From contig JAJZKY010000328.1 in assembly GCA_021803885.1 (NCBI GenBank), positions 1 to 5,901 of the forward strand: a stretch of 5,901 nt of DNA, given 5' to 3'. Position numbers and translations under genes: made by a program. The DNA comes from Planctomycetota bacterium (GTDB lineage Bacteria; Planctomycetota; Phycisphaerae; WQYP01; JAJZKY01). Of this stretch, positions 1-3,435 are shown one piece after another; positions within the stretch are counted from its first letter, which is position 1; each line of letters opens with the position of its first letter. A model generated the notes under the pieces. That model made no database searches. It was given only the letters and a program-made list of their open reading frames with translations, and was not told the origin of the DNA.

Positions 1-661
1 CGACAACGATGATGCTGAAGTATTTTCCGCGCGCGTGGCGCTCCTTCACAATGGCGCAGACTTCAGCCATGTCGATCGGCTTCTCCGGCACCAGAATGGC
101 ATCTGCGCCTCCGGCTATGCCGGAGTAGAGCGCGATCCAGCCCGCATCGCGGCCCATCACTTCGCAGACAATCACGCGGTTGTGCGCCTCTGCCGTCGAA
201 TGCAACCGATCAATGGCCTCGGTCGCGATGCCCACAGCGGTATCAAAACCGAAGCAGACGTCGGTGCCGCTCAGATCGTTGTCAATCGTCTTGGGAACGC
301 CGACGCACTTGACTCCCTTTTCGATGAGCGCATTGGCCACGCCCTGGGTGTCATCGCCGCCAATGGTAATCAGCGCGTCCAGCTTGTTGCGCGCAATGGT
401 CGCCAGACATTTGTCGATGGCACCTTCGGTCTTGCGCGGATTGGTGCGCGAGGTACGCAGAATGGTTCCGCCCCGATGCAGGATTCCGGAGACGCTGTCA
501 ATGGTCAGCGGCATAGTCTTGTCCTCGACCACTCCGCGCCAGCCCTCGATAAAGCCAAGAAATTCGTCGCCGTAATGGAAAATTCCCTTCCGCACTACGG
601 CGCGAATCACCGCATTCAGTCCGGGGCAATCGCCGCCACCTGTAAGCACACCTATACGCAT
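1..661 (-). CDS. pfkA: 6-phosphofructokinase, PPi-dependent or mixed-substrate type (partial, C-terminus outside window)
   Basis: Cytoplasmic glycolytic enzyme that phosphorylates fructose 6-phosphate at C1. The visible 220 residues start at the ATG at 659-661, and the reading frame leaves the left edge of the window, so about a third of a usual 340-residue enzyme is missing. Seen in order: the N-terminal phosphate loop TGGGDCPGLNAVIR (residues 7-20), GGTIL with SRTNP (64-75), GGDDT (101-105), PKTIDND (123-129), the GTD-GFDTA stretch (132-142), and the substrate-binding EVMGR (167-171). In ATP-dependent family members residues 104 and 124 are usually Gly (GGDG, PGTIDND). Here they are Asp and Lys, the pair known from PPi-dependent enzymes. 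The sequence most resembles the 'mixed-substrate' group III PFKs of actinobacteria and related phyla. The start is supported by AAGGAG eight bases upstream. The gene is transcribed away from the sugar permease. Family assignment is near certain; donor choice is inferred from these residues. Confidence 0.95.
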   Translation of the reverse strand, partial: MRIGVLTGGGDCPGLNAVIRAVVRKGIFHYGDEFLGFIEGWRGVVEDKTMPLTIDSVSGILHRGGTILRTSRTNPRKTEGAIDKCLATIARNKLDALITIGGDDTQGVANALIEKGVKCVGVPKTIDNDLSGTDVCFGFDTAVGIATEAIDRLHSTAEAHNRVIVCEVMGRDAGWIALYSGIAGGADAILVPEKPIDMAEVCAIVKERHARGKYFSIIVV

Positions 662-669
662 GTTGCATT

Positions 670-675
670 CTCCTT
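670..675 (-). promoter_or_regulatory. Ribosome binding site of the phosphofructokinase gene
   Basis: On the minus strand AAGGAG lies eight bases before the ATG at 659-661, a near-consensus Shine-Dalgarno sequence at good spacing. It fixes the start codon. The upstream half of this site lies at the edge of a 10-bp direct repeat (674-683). Confidence 0.85.
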
Positions 676-703
676 GAAAGGTTTTAGATTATTTTGAAAG
701 GTT
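674..703. repeat. 10-bp direct repeat in the phosphofructokinase leader
   Basis: TTGAAAGGTT occurs at 674-683 and again at 694-703, exactly 20 bp apart (about two helical turns). The first copy overlaps the pfk Shine-Dalgarno region by two bases. The spacing would suit a regulator that binds two half-sites on the same face of the DNA, but no known operator is recognised. A chance duplication is possible. Confidence 0.45.
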
Positions 704-772
704 GATGCCCGCCCGAAACGACCCCAGCTACACCACAGGTCGCCTTTGTACTCTCCAACTCCGGCAGGCGTT

Positions 773-805
773 TGACGATGCGATGAAACTCCACGCATCA
801 TCATA
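773..805 (-). promoter_or_regulatory. Candidate pfk -10 element overlapped by an imperfect dyad
   Basis: On the minus strand TATGAT (800-805) matches the sigma70 -10 hexamer at five of six positions. No good -35 is visible 16-18 bp upstream of it. An inverted repeat with 9 of 10 pairs (773-782 against 794-803, 11-base spacer) overlaps this hexamer and the expected transcription start near 793. A dyad in this place could be an operator for a repressor. Both parts are judged by eye and the assignment is tentative. Confidence 0.3.
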
Positions 806-991
806 TACCGGAGGCGGGCCTGTCTGCTCTTCTGGTAGCGCCGCTGAAGGATGAAAGAAAAGCGACGAATGGGACAAGCGAGAACGATCCCCAGACAGAA
901 ATTATTGAACCTTGCATGGCTGATGAAATAAATATCCAAGCATCTGCGTTTGCGCTAGTATGAAGAAAATCGATTTTATTGAGATCCCCTG

Positions 992-2221
992 ATGACGGCA
1001 GACACAACAGAAGTAGCGGACAGAGATCGACCCAATCGGCTGTTATGGGTGTTGTTCGCGTCTTATTTTACGTTTGGAATTGTTCTCAACGTGGTGGGAG
1101 TGGTCATCCCAATTTTAATTCAACAATATCGTCTAAGTTTATTTGCAGGCGGATTGTTGGCATTTGCCTTGTACATACCGTTCGGGGTGTGCTCGATTCC
1201 CGCTGGCTTGGTTGCGGATCGCTTTGGGGCGAAACCCGTCGTGCTCTCCGGCGTTTTTTTGATGACCATCGGTTGTGGCACCATTCCGTGGGCCAATAGT
1301 TTCGCGGTCATAACGTTTTTGGCCTTTGTCATCGGCGCTGGTGTCGCTCTTTTGGAGACGGCAGGCAATCCACTGGTTTCACACTTGGACATCCGTGAGA
1401 ATTACCATCGAAATCTCACGTTGACCATTGGCTTTTGTGGGATTGGAGCTTTTGCAGGCCCCTTCTGTCTCTCTGCCTTGCAATCGCATGGGCAGCCGTG
1501 GCAGCGTCTCTACGTGTACTACGCGCTGCTCTGCGCCATCCTGTTCATTTTCCTGGCCATCTCCAAATTTCCTGAACAAGCGATTGTGTCCAGGGAGCGA
1601 CTCCGCTTGCGCGAGATTGTTAAACTTCGCTGGCACCCCATCGCGATCACCTATTTTCTGGCAGTCTTTTTCTACGTGGGAGCAGAGGTGGGAACTGCAT
1701 CCTGGATCGTAAAATTTTTTCAGCAGGTGCATGGTTTGGGCGCAGAGAGAATTGCCGACGCAAATCAGAATGTATTTTTGCGCTACCTGCCCGCTCTTCC
1801 CGTTCTTACGGTGTCCCTCTTTTGGGGATTGCAAGGGCTTGGCCGTCTCACCAGCGGATATGGCATTCATAGGATTGGGGCACGCTCCATGCTGCGGATA
1901 TATTCGCTGGGTGCCCTGGGATCCCTGCTTCTTGCCACGTTCGCTCCGGTAAAATTCACAGCTTTCGGATTCGTTGCCTGCGGCTTCTTCACCTCAGTGC
2001 TCATCACCCTTCTGTTCAGCGGAGCGATTCATACTTTCAGCCAATCCCAGGGAGCCATCTCTGGATTGCTGATTACGGCATCCATAGGGGGTGGAATCAT
2101 TCCGCCCTTGGTAGGCTTGACTGCGGATCACTTTGGCCTCCGAATCGCCATGATGGTTCCTGCGCTCTGTTTTATCTACGTGCTTGCGGTTTCAATCATG
2201 GGAAAGGCCACGTATGAATAA
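992..2221 (+). CDS. FHS-family sugar permease (MFS, FucP/GlcP-like sugar:H+ symporter)
   Basis: Inner-membrane transporter of 409 residues, the usual size for the fucose/glucose-galactose/hexuronate-type (FHS, TC 2.A.1.7) branch of the major facilitator superfamily. About twelve hydrophobic segments can be seen, the first at roughly residues 17-40 and the last at 384-404. Family marks are the loop 2-3 motif GLVADRFGAK (72-81), GAGVALLETAGNP (115-127, the FHS motif around TM4), YVGAEVGTASW (228-238, TM7) and IIPPLVG-TADHFG (369-382). The polar N-terminal tail is cytoplasmic. The ATG at 992 is the first possible start, because TGA at 980-982 closes the frame; its ribosome binding site is weak (TGAG about eight bases upstream). 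The stop overlaps the ROK kinase start by 8 bp, so the two genes are translationally coupled. The substrate is probably a hexose or related sugar but cannot be read from the sequence. Many codons end in A or T in the first third, more than in pfk. Confidence 0.93.
   Translation: MTADTTEVADRDRPNRLLWVLFASYFTFGIVLNVVGVVIPILIQQYRLSLFAGGLLAFALYIPFGVCSIPAGLVADRFGAKPVVLSGVFLMTIGCGTIPWANSFAVITFLAFVIGAGVALLETAGNPLVSHLDIRENYHRNLTLTIGFCGIGAFAGPFCLSALQSHGQPWQRLYVYYALLCAILFIFLAISKFPEQAIVSRERLRLREIVKLRWHPIAITYFLAVFFYVGAEVGTASWIVKFFQQVHGLGAERIADANQNVFLRYLPALPVLTVSLFWGLQGLGRLTSGYGIHRIGARSMLRIYSLGALGSLLLATFAPVKFTAFGFVACGFFTSVLITLLFSGAIHTFSQSQGAISGLLITASIGGGIIPPLVGLTADHFGLRIAMMVPALCFIYVLAVSIMGKATYE
2201..2207 (+). 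promoter_or_regulatory. Ribosome binding site deciding the ROK kinase start
   Basis: GGAAAGG lies six bases before the ATG at 2214-2216, inside the last codons of the permease. It favours this ATG over the in-frame TTG at 2184, which lies deeper in the permease gene and would add ten residues with no resemblance to ROK N-termini. Confidence 0.65.
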
Positions 2222-3209
2222 GGGACAAGGCCATCGCAACACAGAAAACAATATCTGGATCGGCGTGGACATCGGCGGAACGAAAACCGCCATTGTTCTT
2301 TCATCGGAGCCACCTGCGATACTTGCGCGGGTCGAATTCCCAACGTTACCGGATCAAGGCCCCGAACGGGCACTGAATCTGATCCAGGAAAACATTCACC
2401 AGCTTCTTCAGATACAGGGCATCCACAAAAGTGAAATTGGGGGCATCGGCGTGAGTTGTGGAAGCCCATTGGATCGCATCTCTGGAGTGATTCAGGCCCC
2501 TCCGAATTTGCCCACATGGGTGGATGTTCCCATCACATCCATACTGCAACGGGAATTCGATGTTGATTGCAGGCTGGAAAACGATGCCAACGCTGGCGCT
2601 GTTGCCGAATATCGATTTGGCGCAGGGCAGGGGGCGCAGCACATCGTGTTCCTGACAATGGGAACTGGAATGGGTGCGGGCATCATCGCAAATGGCCACC
2701 TATACCACGGAGCATCGGATCAGGCTGGTGAGATCGGGCATGTTCGGCTTACCCGCTCCGGGCCGATCGGGCATAACAAAGCTGGCTCCGTAGAGGGTTG
2801 GGCCAGCGGAGGAGGAATGGCTCAGTGGGCATATCGAGAAATCGCCGCAGCCATCAAGTATGGCGAGATCACGATGCTGGCCGTGCATTTCCACAAGAAT
2901 GGTCTGCTTACTGCAAAGGATGTTGCAGAAGCCGCGCAGCAAGGGGATGATCTGGCAAAACGAATTATTCGCCGCACTGGGAGCCGGCTGGGAGAGGCCT
3001 TGGCAATCCTTGTGGATATTCTGAACCCGGAACGAATTGTCATCGGAGGACTGGCTCTGCGCCTGGGCGAAAGCCTTCTGGCTCCCGCGCGAGTAACAAT
3101 GCAACGGGAAGCTCTAGCCGCTTCAGCCAATGACTGCCAGATTGTACCCGCCGCGCTGGGAGAACAAATCGGCGATATTGCTGCAATCTGCGTGGCGATG
3201 GGTTCCTAG
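2214..3209 (+). CDS. ROK-family sugar kinase lacking the zinc-binding cysteines
   Basis: Cytoplasmic ATP-dependent sugar kinase of 331 residues, a normal ROK length. Starting at the ATG at 2214: the phosphate-binding motif DIGGTKT (residues 19-25), the sugar-binding/catalytic segment ENDANAGA (122-129, with D124 the expected catalytic base), the second phosphate loop GTGMGAGI (150-157), GEIGH (172-176) and the C-terminal adenosine-site segment (ERIVIGG, about residues 273-279). ROK kinases usually carry CxCGxxGCxE after GEIGH. Here the stretch reads GPIGHNKAGSVE (183-194), with no cysteine but with the terminal Glu kept. Similar 'GKxGSxEG' versions occur in other ROK proteins as I remember them, so this looks like a subfamily rather than damage. 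No N-terminal helix-turn-helix is present, so it is a kinase and not a ROK repressor. It shares an 8-bp overlap with the permease and probably phosphorylates the imported sugar. The substrate (glucose, fructose, an amino sugar) is unknown. Confidence 0.92.
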   Translation: MNKGQGHRNTENNIWIGVDIGGTKTAIVLSSEPPAILARVEFPTLPDQGPERALNLIQENIHQLLQIQGIHKSEIGGIGVSCGSPLDRISGVIQAPPNLPTWVDVPITSILQREFDVDCRLENDANAGAVAEYRFGAGQGAQHIVFLTMGTGMGAGIIANGHLYHGASDQAGEIGHVRLTRSGPIGHNKAGSVEGWASGGGMAQWAYREIAAAIKYGEITMLAVHFHKNGLLTAKDVAEAAQQGDDLAKRIIRRTGSRLGEALAILVDILNPERIVIGGLALRLGESLLAPARVTMQREALAASANDCQIVPAALGEQIGDIAAICVAMGS

Positions 3210-3343
3210 GCTGGGTGGCAGAACGAACCCGGCCCAAGATCAACCGCTTCCGCAAGCTGCTGATCGGATTCGAGAAAACAGCAGCCAGCCACCTTGCTCT
3301 TCTATCGCTGGCCGCCACCATGATCTACTGGAGGCAAGTTATA
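3209..3343 (+). pseudogene. Relic of an IS5-like transposase C-terminus
   Basis: Read from 3209 in the frame 3209-3211, the DNA gives about 45 residues beginning GWVAERTRPKINRFRKLL and continuing with FEKTAASHLALLSLAA and a terminal WRQV. This matches the typical end of IS5-family DDE transposases: (R)WVVERT, then NRFRRLL, then a basic/aromatic-EK-A stretch, then LALLHLA and a basic end. WxxERT contains the catalytic Glu of the DDE triad. Nothing upstream in this frame is transposase-like, since the ROK gene occupies it, so the gene is cut off at its 5' side right at the ROK stop codon. There is no start codon at the beginning and no stop directly after the motif; the frame runs into the hairpin to a TGA at 3383-3385. 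Recognition rests on the memory of family motifs, without a search. Confidence 0.72.
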
Positions 3344-3385
3344 TCAACAACAACGGCGACCCTTTTGGGTCGCCGTTGTTGTTGA
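3344..3385. terminator. Perfect 19-bp hairpin between convergent genes (putative bidirectional terminator)
   Basis: The left arm at 3344-3362 and the right arm at 3367-3385 are perfect reverse complements around a TTTT loop. The core is GGCGACCC/GGGTCGCC and the outer part is CAACAACAA/TTGTTGTTG. Its position between the ROK gene (plus) and the malectin gene (minus) suits a terminator for both. Neither side has an uninterrupted T run: the plus side is followed by GTT-rich sequence and the minus side by TATAACTTG. It may therefore be a weak or factor-assisted terminator, an mRNA-stabilising stem, or a palindrome left by a mobile element. Confidence 0.6.
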
Positions 3386-3390
3386 CGTTG

Positions 3391-3420
3391 CTGTTGTTGT
3401 TGCTGTTGTTGTTGCTGTTG
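3391..3420. repeat. 12-bp tandem repeat CTGTTGTTGTTG, two and a half copies
   Basis: CTGTTGTTGTTG is present at 3391-3402 and 3403-3414, followed by CTGTTG at 3415-3420. With the GTT-rich right arm of the hairpin, the GTT-type tract extends back to about 3376. On the minus strand this is a CAA-rich, probably unstructured stretch between the malectin stop codon (3436-3438) and the hairpin. It is non-coding for the called genes; in another minus-strand frame it reads as Ser-Asn-Asn-Asn repeats. Confidence 0.85.
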
Positions 3421-3435
3421 CCGTGGAGTGTGGCG

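Larger units (their letters stand above)
662..991. other. Divergent intergenic region between pfk and the sugar permease
   Basis: This 330-bp stretch separates two divergently transcribed genes and should hold both of their promoters. No convincing protein gene is seen: the minus-strand reading frame over 652-939 runs into the pfk start, has no recognisable domain and has no good ribosome binding site. The region contains the direct repeat at 674-703 and the dyad at 773-803. Its right part (900-980) is AT-richer, as expected for the permease promoter. A weak candidate there is TTGAAC (905-910) with no good -10 at 17 bp, plus TAGTAT at 956-961, so no plus-strand promoter can be called firmly. 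Confidence 0.7.

Noticed and set aside
35..697. Plus-strand open frame of about 220 codons opposite pfk
   Set aside because: It is the antisense shadow of the phosphofructokinase gene. The minus strand shows clear PFK motifs and a ribosome binding site, while this frame has no recognisable domain.
652..939. Minus-strand open frame of 95 codons in the divergent intergenic region
   Set aside because: It overlaps the pfk start and ribosome binding site, has no recognisable motif, and covers the place where the pfk promoter should be.
2184..2213. Upstream TTG start for the ROK kinase
   Set aside because: The added ten residues are unlike ROK N-termini, while the ATG at 2214 has a well-spaced Shine-Dalgarno-like GGAAAGG and gives the common overlapping operon junction.
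3209..3290. Possible long-range stem between GGCTGG (3209-3214) and CCAGCC (3285-3290) as a ROK terminator
   Set aside because: Only six base pairs separated by 70 bases; the nearby perfect 19-bp hairpin is a far better candidate.
3391..3420. CRISPR array
   Set aside because: The repeats are 12 bp, contiguous and low-complexity, with no spacers and no cas genes.
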